This document shows positions 28,356-37,897 of a DNA stretch of 64,000 nucleotides, in pieces. How positions within the stretch are numbered: the stretch's first letter is position 1; each line of letters starts with the position of its first letter. Origin of the DNA: Lachnospiraceae bacterium. GTDB lineage: Bacteria; Bacillota; Clostridia; Lachnospirales; Lachnospiraceae. The stretch covers positions 62,001 through 126,000 of the forward strand of contig CAJTFX010000014.1 in assembly GCA_910575555.1 (NCBI GenBank), written 5' to 3'. A model generated the notes under the pieces. That model was not told where the DNA came from and did not search any database. It was given only the letters and a program-made list of their open reading frames with translations. Both the position numbers and the translations under genes were made by a program.

Positions 28356-29057
28356 AACAAAACAAAAGAAACACAACTTCAAGAAAAGGAGGTACAGACC
28401 CTTGGGAAAGACATGAAACATCTCTTAATCTAAGAAAGCGAGGTACGGACCACCAAAATATTAAGTGAACTGCCCTCAAATCGACATCATTGTACAGACT
28501 TGAATCAGAATTAAATTTTCTTCGTAAGAGAATTTTGAAACTGCAGGGAACGGAAGCTGAATTTTGAAACAGTGAAATTTCTTAGATGCTTAGGCGGAAG
28601 TTACATTTTCGGAATGGGAAATTATAATAAGGTTATTATCCTTTCGCAGTATTTGAAGTTTAATATTCGCAGACGTGATAACATCCGACCTTATAACATC
28701 CGACCTTATATTTTCGGAATGGGAAGATGGAAGCATCTCCAGTAGCAGATATTAAGTTTTCTGATAAGGAATTTAAGTAAGTTTTTAGCAGATGGATAAG
28801 TTCAGAACAGAGTAATTTAATATCACTCAGAAATCAGGATGATTTTCAAAAGAAGCCCTGAATCAGCAATCAAAAGAAAACAGTGTATGATATTCCAGTA
28901 AGATACGTTGATTATATGGATACATACCATCGCATTCAGAGGTAGCAAAATTTCCGAAGGAATGAATCAGGATTTCAGAAAGAATGAGGTAAAAGTCCCA
29001 TGGACAGCATAGTATAGAAGGCTGCATCAGATGAAATTGATATCGGTGCAGCCTTTT
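28356..29057 (+). ncRNA. Candidate large structured ncRNA (~700 nt)
   Basis: A stretch with no open frame of 60 codons or more on either strand. It begins at a perfect sigma-A promoter and ends in a U-tract terminator (9-bp stem AAGGCTGCA/TGCAGCCTT, 29018-29057). Inside there are paired sequence motifs: GAGGTACRGACC at 28389 and 28440, ATTTTCGGAATGGGAA at 28605 and 28710, a 15-bp tandem repeat (28680-28709), and GAATTTTGAAAC twice near 28532 and 28559. Local hairpins include AATTTTCTT-CGT-AAGAGAATT (about 28514-28534) and ATAATAA-GG-TTATTAT (about 28624). The size recalls the large ornate bacterial RNAs (OLE, ROOL, GOLLD), but I cannot assign it to any of them from sequence alone. Confidence 0.65.
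29018..29057 (+). terminator. Intrinsic terminator of ncRNA unit
   Basis: Stem AAGGCTGCA/TGCAGCCTT with a 20-nt loop and a short T run at 29054-29057. It lies 27 nt before the convergent proS stop codon. Confidence 0.8.
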
Positions 29058-29083
29058 AATTGTGTACTTTTTTCGCTATAGTA

Positions 29084-30526
29084 TTAGTATGCTTTTCCCC
29101 AGTAAATCAATTTATGGGCAGGTTTTCCGCAGCATACGCACACATCAGAAACTGCCTGCTGATCTTCTAACGGCATACATCTGGAGGTGGCTGTGGTGTC
29201 CTCTTTAATTTTATTCTCACATTCCACATCCCCGCACCACATGGCGCGGATAAATCCAGGTTTGTGTTCTACCGCATCTTTAAATTCCTCATAAGAAGTT
29301 ACGTCTGTAATATGAGATTCCTGATGTTTTTTTGCCCGCTCGAACATTTCCTTCTGGATGGTCTGAAGCAGCTCCGCCGCGGTTTGGGCAGCTTCGGCTA
29401 TCGGACACTCTGTTTTCTCCCTGGTATCCCGGCGCACCAACACACATTTTCCTGCTTCTATATCCTTAGGCCCAAGCTCCACGCGGATTGGAATTCCCCT
29501 CATTTCCTGCTCTGAAAATTTCCATCCGGGGCTCTTATCACTGTCATCCATTTTCACCCGGATTCCTGCCTGAGTCAGCATATCCTTCAATTCTGATGCT
29601 TTGTCCAGAACTCCCTCCTTATGCTGCTGAATGGGGATAACCATAACCTGAACCGGCGCAATGGCAGGAGGCAGCACAAGGCCGGAATCATCTCCGTGCA
29701 CCATAATAATCGCCCCAATCAGGCGGGTCGTCATTCCCCAGGAAGTCTGGTGAACATACTGCAGCTTATTATCTTTATCTGTATACTGAATGCCGAAGGC
29801 TTTTGCAAAACCGTCCCCAAAATTGTGACTGGTGCCGGACTGCAAAGCTTTGCCGTCATGCATCAATGCTTCAATGGTATAGGTGGCTTCTGCCCCTGCA
29901 AATTTCTCTTTGTCTGTTTTCTTTCCCCGGATCACTGGCATTGCCAGCACTTCTTCACAGAAATCTGCATACAGATGCAGCATCTGTTGGGTTCTCTCCT
30001 CTGCTTCCCCCGCAGTCGCATGGGCGGTATGCCCTTCCTGCCACAGAAATTCCCTGGAGCGCAGAAACGGCCTTGTTTCTTTCTCCCAACGAACCACCGA
30101 GCACCACTGGTTATAACATTTGGGCAAATCCCGGTAAGATTGAATGTCATTGGCATAAAAATCACAGAATAACGTCTCCGAGGTAGGTCTGACGCACATC
30201 CGCTCCTGCAGGGGATTCAGGCCGCCATGGGTTACCCACGCCACTTCCGGCGCAAACCCTTCCACATGATCTTTCTCTTTCTGCAGCAAACTTTCCGGAA
30301 TAAACATGGGCATGTATACATTTTCCACCCCGGTTTCCTTAAACCTGCGATCCAATTCCTTTTGAATATTTTCCCAGATGGCATAGCCTGCCGGTTTAAT
30401 TACCATGCATCCCTTCACACTGGAATAATCAATTAATTCTGCTTTTTTCACCACGTCTGTGTACCACTGTGCAAAATCCACATCCATGGATGTTATGGCT
30501 TCCACTAATTTTTTGTCTTTTGCCAT
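29084..30526 (-). CDS. proS: Prolyl-tRNA synthetase (ProS type 3)
   Basis: A 480-aa class II synthetase of the shorter, archaeal/eukaryote-like form. The class II motifs are [23 protein letters not shown] (motif 1/2 region), [26 protein letters not shown] and [13 protein letters not shown]. The C-terminal anticodon and zinc-binding region ends CEN...CMPLED...CVCCGKPA. It charges tRNA-Pro. AGGAGG lies before the ATG and a T-box leader upstream controls it by uncharged tRNA-Pro. It is monocistronic. Confidence 0.97.
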   Translation of the reverse strand: MAKDKKLVEAITSMDVDFAQWYTDVVKKAELIDYSSVKGCMVIKPAGYAIWENIQKELDRRFKETGVENVYMPMFIPESLLQKEKDHVEGFAPEVAWVTHGGLNPLQERMCVRPTSETLFCDFYANDIQSYRDLPKCYNQWCSVVRWEKETRPFLRSREFLWQEGHTAHATAGEAEERTQQMLHLYADFCEEVLAMPVIRGKKTDKEKFAGAEATYTIEALMHDGKALQSGTSHNFGDGFAKAFGIQYTDKDNKLQYVHQTSWGMTTRLIGAIIMVHGDDSGLVLPPAIAPVQVMVIPIQQHKEGVLDKASELKDMLTQAGIRVKMDDSDKSPGWKFSEQEMRGIPIRVELGPKDIEAGKCVLVRRDTREKTECPIAEAAQTAAELLQTIQKEMFERAKKHQESHITDVTSYEEFKDAVEHKPGFIRAMWCGDVECENKIKEDTTATSRCMPLEDQQAVSDVCVCCGKPAHKLIYWGKAY

Positions 30527-30576
30527 AATTCCTTCCTCCTTTACTGATAGTTCTGTACCGAATCTTCCTCAATATG

Positions 30577-30840
30577 CAAAAAGCCGGACATCCAAATCCC
30601 AATAGGGACCGGACATCCGGCGGTACCACCCTGATTAACAACTTCACGTTATTCTCTCAACTGCCTTAACGCGGCTTCACGTCGTATTCTCATACGCGGC
30701 TCCAAGGCGGGTTCCAGATATTTGTATGGGAAATCTCTCACCGTTGATTTCTTCTCTGTGCATCTTCCTGTCTGTACTGATCCTTTTCTTCGCCAGTTTT
30801 CCATCTCATATTACCGCATTCAGGCATCCCTGCGCTTATG
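30577..30840 (-). promoter_or_regulatory. T-box riboswitch of proS
   Basis: The minus-strand leader contains the T-box sequence AGGGTGGTACCGCCGGATG (30614-30632), which pairs with the tRNA acceptor end. A 10-bp terminator (CCGGATGTCC/GGATGTCCGG with two G-U pairs) and U tract follow at 30577-30623. Upstream lie stem I-like segments ending GGAACCCGCCTTGGAGCC; a Pro codon (CCC or CCG) near 30707-30711 is the likely specifier, but I could not fix the specifier loop with certainty. Uncharged tRNA-Pro should stabilise the antiterminator and switch proS on. Confidence 0.9.
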
Positions 30841-30846
30841 GATATT

Positions 30847-31905
30847 CTAAGACAATTGCCCGGGATTGTCAAGCAAAGTTTCATAATAGATTTCTTTGAT
30901 AAGGATGTAGGTAAGAGGGCCTAGGGCAAATCCCCACAAGCCATAAATCTTTAATCCCACATACATGCTCACAATCACCGCCAAAGGATGCATTCCCAGT
31001 TTATTTCCCAGCAGTTTCGGCTCTAAAATCTCACGCATCAGGCTGCATACCGTGTAAATAATAGTATATATGGCCGCCAGCATATACCTTCCCTGGATCA
31101 GTTCAATAATGGCCCAGGGCACAAAAATGGTGCCGGTTCCCAGAAATGGCATGGCGTCGCAGATTCCGATTCCGCACCCGGTCAGCAGCGCATATTCGTT
31201 TCCGGAAAAAAACAGTCCCAATACACAGATCACAGTGATAATGCACATAATGATAATCTGGGATTTGATATAGGCCCCGCCGGCCTCATACGTTCTGCGG
31301 CAGATTTTCAGCGCCATATTTCCCACCGGATGATGCTCCAGGGTTTCTCGCATTTTCCCGTAATCCTTCAGAATCAAAATCGTGCTGATCACCACAATAA
31401 AGCAGACGCCCAGAAATACAAACATATTTTTTGCATACAAAATGGTGCCGGACATAACAGTGGGAACCGCATTGGTTTTCATCCGGTTCATCATTTCCGG
31501 TATCTGCTTCTGCACGCCGTCCTGAATCATCTCCGCCTTTATTCCGGTAATGTTTTCAATCTGAAAGCAGCATTCCCGCCATAATTCTCCCGCCTGCTTT
31601 TTATACAGCTCCAGATTATCTATCACATTCTTAATCTGAACCGCCAGTGTTTTCACAAAAAAGTACAGTGCCAGGCCAAGCAGCAGCAACAGCAGTCCCA
31701 CAAGCAGGGAGGACCAGACGCTTCTTTTCAGTTTTAATTTATTCTCCAGTTTTTCCACAAGCGGATTCAGGAGCTTTGCCAGTAAAAATGCCGTTAAAAA
31801 GGGAATTACCAACGGAAACAGCCAACGGATGCTGACATAGACCAAAACGGTAATTCCCAGAATTCTCACTATTCTCCGCATGCTTTCTTTCGCTTCTCTG
31901 TTCAT
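30847..31905 (-). CDS. AI-2E-family (PerM-like) membrane transporter
   Basis: A 352-aa membrane protein of the AI-2E transporter superfamily: two N-terminal helices, a cytoplasmic or external loop of about 90 residues, then five to six helices with GIGICDAMPFLGTGTIFVPWAI and the closing GLKIYGLWGFALGPLTYI. Characterised members export quorum signals, Na+/H+ or other solutes, so the substrate is open. I place the start at ATG 31903-31905, with 31881 as an alternative; neither has a strong ribosome site. It follows the RluA gene after the duplicated segment and is probably its co-transcribed neighbour. Confidence 0.82.
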   Translation of the reverse strand: MNREAKESMRRIVRILGITVLVYVSIRWLFPLVIPFLTAFLLAKLLNPLVEKLENKLKLKRSVWSSLLVGLLLLLLGLALYFFVKTLAVQIKNVIDNLELYKKQAGELWRECCFQIENITGIKAEMIQDGVQKQIPEMMNRMKTNAVPTVMSGTILYAKNMFVFLGVCFIVVISTILILKDYGKMRETLEHHPVGNMALKICRRTYEAGGAYIKSQIIIMCIITVICVLGLFFSGNEYALLTGCGIGICDAMPFLGTGTIFVPWAIIELIQGRYMLAAIYTIIYTVCSLMREILEPKLLGNKLGMHPLAVIVSMYVGLKIYGLWGFALGPLTYILIKEIYYETLLDNPGQLS

Positions 31906-31949
31906 GAAATCAGTATGCGGCGTTTTCTGCTTTTTATGCCGGAAAAATC

Positions 31950-32036
31950 TGTCTGCCCCGGCAAAAATTTCACTCTTTGAATTCCATAAATATTTTCTTT
32001 CCGGCAAAGATTTCACTCTTTGAATTCCATAAATAA
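31950..32036. repeat. Tandem duplication of about 43 bp across rluA stop
   Basis: Two near-identical copies of a unit containing TTTCACTCTTTGAATTCCATAAATA (plus strand, adjacent). The right copy includes the last codons (FMEFKE) and stop of the pseudouridine synthase gene; the left copy is noncoding. Copies differ at a few bases. It is a recent local duplication rather than a mobile element. Confidence 0.75.
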
Positions 32037-32720
32037 TTTGCCTTCCGGATCTGCGGCAAATTCCATCCATTCTCCGGTTTTCGGATGCCGAAAAGAGGTG
32101 CGGACGGAGCACAACCCCACGGGCATATAGCCCTTCGGGCAATTCTGATTATATTTCTTATCTCCCACCAGCGGATGTCCTGCATGGGCCATCTGCACCC
32201 GGATCTGATGATGCCGCCCGGTATCCAGCCAGATACGCAGAAGGCTGACGCTGTCGCTTTGGCATGAAGTCTCAAAAATACCGGCGGACTGTTCTGATTT
32301 TAAAATAACTTTCTCCACTTCATAAGAAAGTCTGGCGGCTTTTGCGCCTTTCGTCCCCTTAGGAACCACCTGAGAAGTATTATTCTTTCCATCCTTTAAA
32401 AGATAATCCTCCAAATGCCCTGTTTTTTCCGGAAATTGTCCTTCTGCCAAAGCAAGGTATTGTTTCTCCACGCTCTTTTCCTGCACCTGACGGCTCAGAA
32501 TTGCTGCTGCCCGGGCATTTCTTGCAAATACCATAATCCCTTCCACCGGCTGATCCAGACGGCGGATCACATAAATTTCCGCAGCTTCTCCCTGATCCGC
32601 CAAATAATTGCGCAGCATACTGACCATATCCTGCTGTCTTGTCCTGGCAGTCTGCACAGGAACGCCGGGCATCTTGTGGCAGACAATTATTTCACTGTCC
32701 TCATAAATAATTTTCATCAT
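32013..32720 (-). CDS. RluA-family pseudouridine synthase
   Basis: A 235-aa RNA pseudouridine synthase of the RluA/RluD family. The catalytic Asp is in VIRRLDQPVEGIMVFA, which differs from the commoner HRLDxxTSG, and the later motifs LDTGRHHQIRVQMAHAGHPLVGDKKY are intact. There is no S4 domain. The target uridine in rRNA or tRNA cannot be predicted. Its ATG overlaps the stop of the response-regulator gene (ATGA), so it is translationally coupled to the two-component system. The C-terminal codons lie in a tandem duplication. Confidence 0.88.
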   Translation of the reverse strand: MMKIIYEDSEIIVCHKMPGVPVQTARTRQQDMVSMLRNYLADQGEAAEIYVIRRLDQPVEGIMVFARNARAAAILSRQVQEKSVEKQYLALAEGQFPEKTGHLEDYLLKDGKNNTSQVVPKGTKGAKAARLSYEVEKVILKSEQSAGIFETSCQSDSVSLLRIWLDTGRHHQIRVQMAHAGHPLVGDKKYNQNCPKGYMPVGLCSVRTSFRHPKTGEWMEFAADPEGKLFMEFKE

Positions 32721-33406
32721 ACTTTAAACCGGTAACCTACGCCCCAGATGGTCTCAATGTACTGGGGTTTGGTGGTGCTGAGTTCGATTTTCTCACGGAT
32801 TTTCTTAATGTGCACAGTAACAGTGGCAATGTCGCCCACCGATTCCAGGTCCCAAATCTGGCTGAACAGTTCTTCCTTGGAAAAAACCCGGTTGGGATTC
32901 TGAGCTAAAAAAGTCAGCAAATCAAATTCTTTCGTGGTAAACTGCTTCTCTTCTTCATTTACCCAGACACGTCTTGCGGTTTTGTCTATCTTCAGGCCCC
33001 GGATTTCAATGACGTCGTTTTCCTGGACGCTGCTGTTGATCAGACGTTCATACCGGGAAAGATGCGCTTTCACCCTTGCCACCAGCTCGCTGGGAGAAAA
33101 AGGCTTCGTGATATAATCGTCCGCCCCAAGCCCCAGACCGCGGATTTTGTCGATATCATCTTTCTTGGCTGACACCATCAGAATGGGAGTATTCTTATTC
33201 TCCCGGATTTTCTTGCAGATTTCAAACCCATCTACTCCCGGCAGCATTAAATCCAGAATAAACATATCGAATTCTTCGCTCAGCGCCCTTGCAAGTCCCT
33301 GATTGCCGTTATTTTCAATTTCCACACGAAAGCCGCTTAATTCCAGATAGTCCTTTTCCAAATCAGCAATCGCCACTTCATCTTCGATAATCAATACTTT
33401 ACTCAA
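32717..33406 (-). CDS. OmpR-family response regulator
   Basis: A 229-aa regulator. The receiver domain has acidic residues EDE near the start, the phospho-Asp in FILDLMLPGVDG (about residue 52) and the Lys in ITKPFSPSEL. The winged helix DNA-binding domain (about 135-229) ends in the YIETIWGVGYRF motif. It overlaps the kinase gene upstream by 4 nt and the RluA gene downstream by 4 nt, making one tight operon. The target genes are not evident. Confidence 0.93.
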   Translation of the reverse strand: MSKVLIIEDEVAIADLEKDYLELSGFRVEIENNGNQGLARALSEEFDMFILDLMLPGVDGFEICKKIRENKNTPILMVSAKKDDIDKIRGLGLGADDYITKPFSPSELVARVKAHLSRYERLINSSVQENDVIEIRGLKIDKTARRVWVNEEEKQFTTKEFDLLTFLAQNPNRVFSKEELFSQIWDLESVGDIATVTVHIKKIREKIELSTTKPQYIETIWGVGYRFKV

Positions 33407-34890
33407 CTTATTACCTCCTGATATTTCCGGATCACAAAATACATAATGGTTCCGGTCTCTTCTTTACTGTTCGCCCAAATCTTTCCTCCGTGGTCTTCGA
33501 TAATTTTCTTCACAATGGACAGTCCGATGCCGCTGCCTCCGGTGGCTGAATTCCGGGACGCGTCCGTGCGGTAAAACCGGTCAAAAATATAGGGCAGATC
33601 TTTGGCCGCAATGCCCTTTCCATTATCCTCAATTTCAACCTGGATAAAATCTCCCACATCACGGATTCGGATATTGATAAATCCCTGTTCTTTGTCCAGG
33701 TACTTGACGGAATTCCCAATAATATTGTTAATCACGCGCCGAAGCTGCTCCGGATCTGCGATAATCAGCACGTCTTTCTCCGCATAATTGATATAATTAA
33801 GCTTTATGTTCTTAGCCTCCAGATCCAGGCCCACTTCCTCCACACAGTCGTCAAAATAATCCGCCACGTTAATCCGGTTAAAATTATAGGGAATCCGGTT
33901 GGTGTCGATTTTGGAATACAACGTCAGTTCATTGATCAGCATGTCCATCTCATTTGCCTTGTTATAAATGGTGCGGATGTATTTGTCACGCTTTTCCGGC
34001 GTATCGGCCACACCGTCCATAATTCCCTCTACGTATCCTTTAATGGCGGTAATGGGAGTTTTTAAATCATGGGAAATATTGCTGATCAAAACTTTATTCT
34101 CTTTCTCTCCGAAGATCTTCTCCTCTTCTGACTCTTTCAGGCGGTACCGCATCTCCTCAAAGCTCCGGCACAGTTCTCCTATCTCGTCCCTGCCCTCCGC
34201 ATCAATGGTAAAATCCAGATTGCCTGCTTTAATATTCTGAGCAGCCACTTCCAATTTATGTATCGGGTTGATAATGCCCTGATAAATCCAGACCGTCAGC
34301 ATTCCCGCGGTAAAAATCAGAATCAATACCACGGAAATCATCAAATCCAGCAGCATTCCTTTCACATCCGGCAAAATCTGTTCCATTGCAGTAACAATAA
34401 ATATACTGCCCTGGGCTCCCCCCGGAAATGTAAAATCTATCTGCTTCACCAATGCCTGTTCGTCCCCTTCAATGTAAAATCCTGAACCTGCCCTTGGAAC
34501 GGCTTCACTGTCATATTCCGGCAGATTTTCTTCCGGAAAAGCATGATCTTCTTTCCCCTTATAAATCAGCTCCTGATCCTTTCGCAGAATTAAATAGGAA
34601 TATTTCTCTTCCAGTTCAAGGTTAATTTCATCCAGATAGGCTGTATCCTCCAGCTTCTCCGGTGTTTTTTCAGCAACCTTCTGTAATTTTTCATAATCCT
34701 TTTTGGTAAAATGACTGAGTACTTTAAAAGAATTGATAAAATAATCATATGCGCTTCCGTCTACATTATAAATCTGGCGCACTGTTTTCATCTGATACTG
34801 CCCAAATCCCCATACCGTCGCTACTGCCAACAAAACCGGCACAAATATAATCAGGCAGAAGGATATTATTAATCTGGTTCTTAATTTCAT
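33403..34890 (-). CDS. HAMP sensor histidine kinase
   Basis: A 495-aa membrane kinase. Helix at residues 7-27, an external domain of about 150 residues, a second helix near 180-202, HAMP (about 205-255), the phospho-acceptor His in ISHDLKTPITAI, and the ATP-binding N, G1 and G2 boxes (NNIIGNSVKYL, DNGKGI, GSGIGLSI). It phosphorylates the regulator encoded next. I start it at ATG 34888-34890; an in-frame TTG 12 nt earlier abuts the GGAGG and cannot use it well. The sensed signal is unknown. Confidence 0.93.
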   Translation of the reverse strand: MKLRTRLIISFCLIIFVPVLLAVATVWGFGQYQMKTVRQIYNVDGSAYDYFINSFKVLSHFTKKDYEKLQKVAEKTPEKLEDTAYLDEINLELEEKYSYLILRKDQELIYKGKEDHAFPEENLPEYDSEAVPRAGSGFYIEGDEQALVKQIDFTFPGGAQGSIFIVTAMEQILPDVKGMLLDLMISVVLILIFTAGMLTVWIYQGIINPIHKLEVAAQNIKAGNLDFTIDAEGRDEIGELCRSFEEMRYRLKESEEEKIFGEKENKVLISNISHDLKTPITAIKGYVEGIMDGVADTPEKRDKYIRTIYNKANEMDMLINELTLYSKIDTNRIPYNFNRINVADYFDDCVEEVGLDLEAKNIKLNYINYAEKDVLIIADPEQLRRVINNIIGNSVKYLDKEQGFINIRIRDVGDFIQVEIEDNGKGIAAKDLPYIFDRFYRTDASRNSATGGSGIGLSIVKKIIEDHGGKIWANSKEETGTIMYFVIRKYQEVIS

Positions 34891-35019
34891 AAACTGCTGC
34901 AACCTCCGATAAATTCTATTATAACAGTTTCCATAAAAAAACCTATGGAAATTTTCTAAAATTTTATTAAATTAGTATAAAACAGCAGTAAACGGCTGAA
35001 AAATTATAAAGCTGTAGTT

Positions 35020-35460
35020 TCATTCTTCCATTAAGATTTCCCGCGCCTTTTTATATTTTTTGCGCCATGCCTCCTGTTTGGCCTCTGTCACCAGGGCAAA
35101 GCCTGACAATCTGCTTTCGTCTGAATTATGTTCCAGATCTGCCAGCTTTATCTGTTTTGCAGCATGATTTCCTTTTATTCTCCGAATATATTCAAAATAA
35201 TCCTCCCGGGGATCGTGCGTAAGCAGCGCCACCAGTTTTGTGACCTCCGGCGGAAATTCCTGCTCCAACTGTTCTAACGTAAGCTCCGTATCCTCCACCA
35301 CATCATGGAGAAGGGCGGCGCATGTTGTAATTTCTTCCTTCATCTGTTCTGCCACATGGGCCGCATGAAGCACATAGGGAACCCCGCCGGCGTCCTGCTG
35401 CCCGTGATGGGCGTCGTAGGCAATTTTCATGGCTTTTTTTGTCAATGGTGTATAAATCAA
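35020..35460 (-). CDS. Small HD-domain (p)ppGpp hydrolase-like protein
   Basis: A 146-aa HD protein resembling the hydrolase half of RelA/SpoT, like small alarmone hydrolases (MESH1 type). The motifs are AHHGQQDAGGVPYVLHAAHVA, CAALLHDVVEDTELT and IKLADLEHN. Synthetase and regulatory domains are absent. Starting codon is TTG at 35458-35460 with AAGGGGAG 6 nt upstream. It is alone; the TRAP operon upstream ends in a terminator. Hydrolysis of another nucleotide cannot be excluded. Confidence 0.8.
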   Translation of the reverse strand: MIYTPLTKKAMKIAYDAHHGQQDAGGVPYVLHAAHVAEQMKEEITTCAALLHDVVEDTELTLEQLEQEFPPEVTKLVALLTHDPREDYFEYIRRIKGNHAAKQIKLADLEHNSDESRLSGFALVTEAKQEAWRKKYKKAREILMEE

Positions 35461-35501
35461 GGCAATCTCCCCTTTCAGACCGTTGTTTTTTATTATAACA
35501 T

Positions 35502-35552
35502 GAAAAAGACAACCCGAGAAGCCTTAAAATGCAAAGGTTCCCGGGCTGCCTT
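35502..35552 (-). terminator. Intrinsic terminator after TRAP operon
   Basis: On the minus strand, arms GCAGCCCGGGAA and TTCTCGGGTTGT pair (three G-U) around a 16-nt loop and are followed by CTTTTTC. It lies just after the DctP gene and ends the large minus-strand transcript. Confidence 0.75.
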
Positions 35553-35569
35553 GATTCGGAGTTCCAACA

Positions 35570-36592
35570 TTATTCAGCATTGAGATATGTGTTATAAATG
35601 TCCTCTGAAACAGCCTCCTGAATGGAGTCATATACGCTCTTCAATTTTTCAGTAATTTTATTTCTCACTTCGTCAGAAAGTGTGAGAACCTGCGTCCCGC
35701 TTTCATCAATTACCGCAACGCGGTCCGCAATTCTCTCGTCAGACTGCTCTCTGGCATATTCCGTTGCAATCTCTGCCGCCTCTGTCATAATTGCCTGCTC
35801 TTCCTGGGAAAGATTCTTAAAAAAATCATCGTTTACAATCAGGGAAATAAGATGGGGAAGATGATTGGTCTCCACAACATAATCCTGCTGTTCGTAAAGC
35901 TTATTTGAGACAATGACTTCATAAGGATTCTCCTGGGCGTCGATGGTATGCTGCTGAAGTCCGATATAGACCTCGCTGAAGCTCATCGGCGTGGGATTTG
36001 CTCCCAGGCTCTTCCAGAAGGCCAGATGGTAGCTGTTCTCCATCGTTCGGATCTTCTGTCCCTTGAAATCTTCAATGTCAGACACAGGCTTATTGGTGCT
36101 CATCACCCGAAAGCCCTGGTCAGCCATCCCGAGGAGATGGTATCCCCCTTCGGTGTAGACATCGCTGATCAGACTGTAAAATTCCGGATTGTCCAGTGTC
36201 TTGCGGCAATCCTCTAAGGAATCAAAGACACAGGGAAGGTCAAATACTGCAAGGTCAGACATAAAAGCCACCTGGGGAGCCGTATTCTGCACGATAAACG
36301 GAATATCTCCGTCCGCACAGGTTTCCAGAAGATCCCGGTCACTTCCCAGCGTAGAGTTGGGATAAACCTGGATCTTCATCTTCCCGCCGCTGAGCCTGGA
36401 TACTTCTTCTGCGAATTTTTCGGAAAAAATCTGAGTTACCGTATCCTCCGGGCTTGCCGTGGCAAGGGGCCAGGCATAGCGCTGTCCTGCTGATTCGTCA
36501 GACTTTCCGCAGCCGGTAAGCAGCAGGGCGGAACAAGTGAATGCAGCAAACACTGCCGTCAGAAAACGTCCTTTTCTTTCATGAAACTTCAT
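35570..36592 (-). CDS. dctP: TRAP transporter solute-binding lipoprotein (DctP)
   Basis: A 340-aa DctP-type binding protein with a lipoprotein signal ending in LLLTGCGK. The core shows GQKIRTMENSYHLAFWKSLGANP, with the Arg that clamps carboxylates, and the IDAQENPYEVI signature. It captures an organic acid outside the membrane for the DctQM permease encoded just upstream. The Arg and fold indicate a carboxylate ligand; which one is not evident. Being the last of the transporter genes, it precedes a terminator. Confidence 0.9.
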   Translation of the reverse strand: MKFHERKGRFLTAVFAAFTCSALLLTGCGKSDESAGQRYAWPLATASPEDTVTQIFSEKFAEEVSRLSGGKMKIQVYPNSTLGSDRDLLETCADGDIPFIVQNTAPQVAFMSDLAVFDLPCVFDSLEDCRKTLDNPEFYSLISDVYTEGGYHLLGMADQGFRVMSTNKPVSDIEDFKGQKIRTMENSYHLAFWKSLGANPTPMSFSEVYIGLQQHTIDAQENPYEVIVSNKLYEQQDYVVETNHLPHLISLIVNDDFFKNLSQEEQAIMTEAAEIATEYAREQSDERIADRVAVIDESGTQVLTLSDEVRNKITEKLKSVYDSIQEAVSEDIYNTYLNAE

Positions 36593-36607
36593 CTTTGTTC
36601 CCCCTTC

Positions 36608-37897
36608 CTATAACAGCGCCATTGAAATTGCCGGAATAAATGTAAGCAGAAGCAGCGCAATTAAAAAATATCCAATCATAGGCAGCGACTTTCTGGCAAT
36701 TTCCGTGACAGGAATCTCAGTCAGCGAGCTTGCTACAAACAGGTTGACTCCGATTGGCGGGGTGACAAATCCAATGGCAAGGTTCACTACCATGATGGCG
36801 CCGAACTGAACCGGGTTCATTCCCAGGTTTTCCACAATAGGAAGGAGAATCGGCGTCAGAATCAGAATCGCCGGCGTGGTGTCCATAATCATGCCTACAA
36901 TCAGCAGAAACAGATTGATAATCAGCAGAATTATTACCGGATTATGGAAGTTGCTGCTGATAAACGCACTGACAGTCTGAGGAACCTGCATCAGCGTCAG
37001 GACTCTTGAAAAAGCAATGGAAGTAGCCAGAATAAACAGAATCGGCGTAAAGGTCCTGATTGCTTCCACCAGAATACTCCAGATATCCTTTACCCGGATG
37101 CTTTTGTAAACAACCATACTGATGAACAATGCATAAAATACAGAGATTACCGCTGCCTCTGTGGGAGATGCAACGCCGCTGTAGATACATCCCAGGATGA
37201 TCACCGGACTAAGGATGGAAAAGAAACTTTCCTTCAGTACCTTAAGCAGCCCTTTGTCGTGTAATTTCTTTACTTCTGCGCGGATTTTCTCTTTGTCCTC
37301 GCCGTGTTTCTTACAATAGAGAATGGTGTAGAACATCAGCAGTCCGCCAATCATAAGACCTGGGATAATTCCTGCAAGGAACAGGTCGCTGACCGAAGCG
37401 CCGCTTGCCATGCCGTACATGATGAAGGGAATACTGGGCGGAATGATAACGCCAAGTCCGCCGGCTACGGCAACCACAGCGGTAGTGAAAGTAAGGTCAT
37501 ATCCCAGGCTCACCAGAATCGGAATGGTCATGCTGCCCACCGCGGCAACAGTGGCCGGTGCAGAGCCGGAGATTGCTCCATAAAAAAGACAGGTCACAAT
37601 GACTGCGCAGGGCATGCCTGCCGTCAGGTTTCCCAGAAAAAAAGCAAATACATCAAATAATTTTCTGGAAATTCCGCCCTTTGCCATAATGATTCCGGAC
37701 AGTACAAACATGGGAACCGCAAGCAACGGAAAGGAATCCAGGCCGCCGAACATGGCCCGGGTGAGATATTTTGCCCCCACCGTAAAAGACGGATCAAAAA
37801 CAGACGGAAGAACTGCAGTAATTCCAAGGGCAATCGACACAGGAATTGCAATCAGCAGCCCGATTACAAAAATAATAAACAGCAGAGCAACTGGCAT
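36608..37897 (-). CDS. dctM: TRAP transporter large permease (DctM)
   Basis: A 429-aa membrane protein with about twelve helices. GAISGSAPATVAAVGSMTIP and VVAVAGGLGVIIPPSIPFI are the family's ion- and substrate-binding hairpin motifs. It is the Na+-coupled subunit of a TRAP importer. The start overlaps the end of dctQ (TAAATG). Confidence 0.92.
   Translation of the reverse strand: MPVALLFIIFVIGLLIAIPVSIALGITAVLPSVFDPSFTVGAKYLTRAMFGGLDSFPLLAVPMFVLSGIIMAKGGISRKLFDVFAFFLGNLTAGMPCAVIVTCLFYGAISGSAPATVAAVGSMTIPILVSLGYDLTFTTAVVAVAGGLGVIIPPSIPFIMYGMASGASVSDLFLAGIIPGLMIGGLLMFYTILYCKKHGEDKEKIRAEVKKLHDKGLLKVLKESFFSILSPVIILGCIYSGVASPTEAAVISVFYALFISMVVYKSIRVKDIWSILVEAIRTFTPILFILATSIAFSRVLTLMQVPQTVSAFISSNFHNPVIILLIINLFLLIVGMIMDTTPAILILTPILLPIVENLGMNPVQFGAIMVVNLAIGFVTPPIGVNLFVASSLTEIPVTEIARKSLPMIGYFLIALLLLTFIPAISMALL

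Noticed and set aside
28680-28709. The 15-bp tandem repeat as part of a CRISPR array.
   Set aside because: Only two adjacent units without spacers, and no cas genes in the window; no CRISPR array is present anywhere in the sequence.
28356-29057. Assigning the large RNA candidate to ROOL, GOLLD or OLE.
   Set aside because: Size and setting fit loosely, but I could not recognise a diagnostic conserved structure without a covariance search, and the known downstream OLE partner gene is absent.
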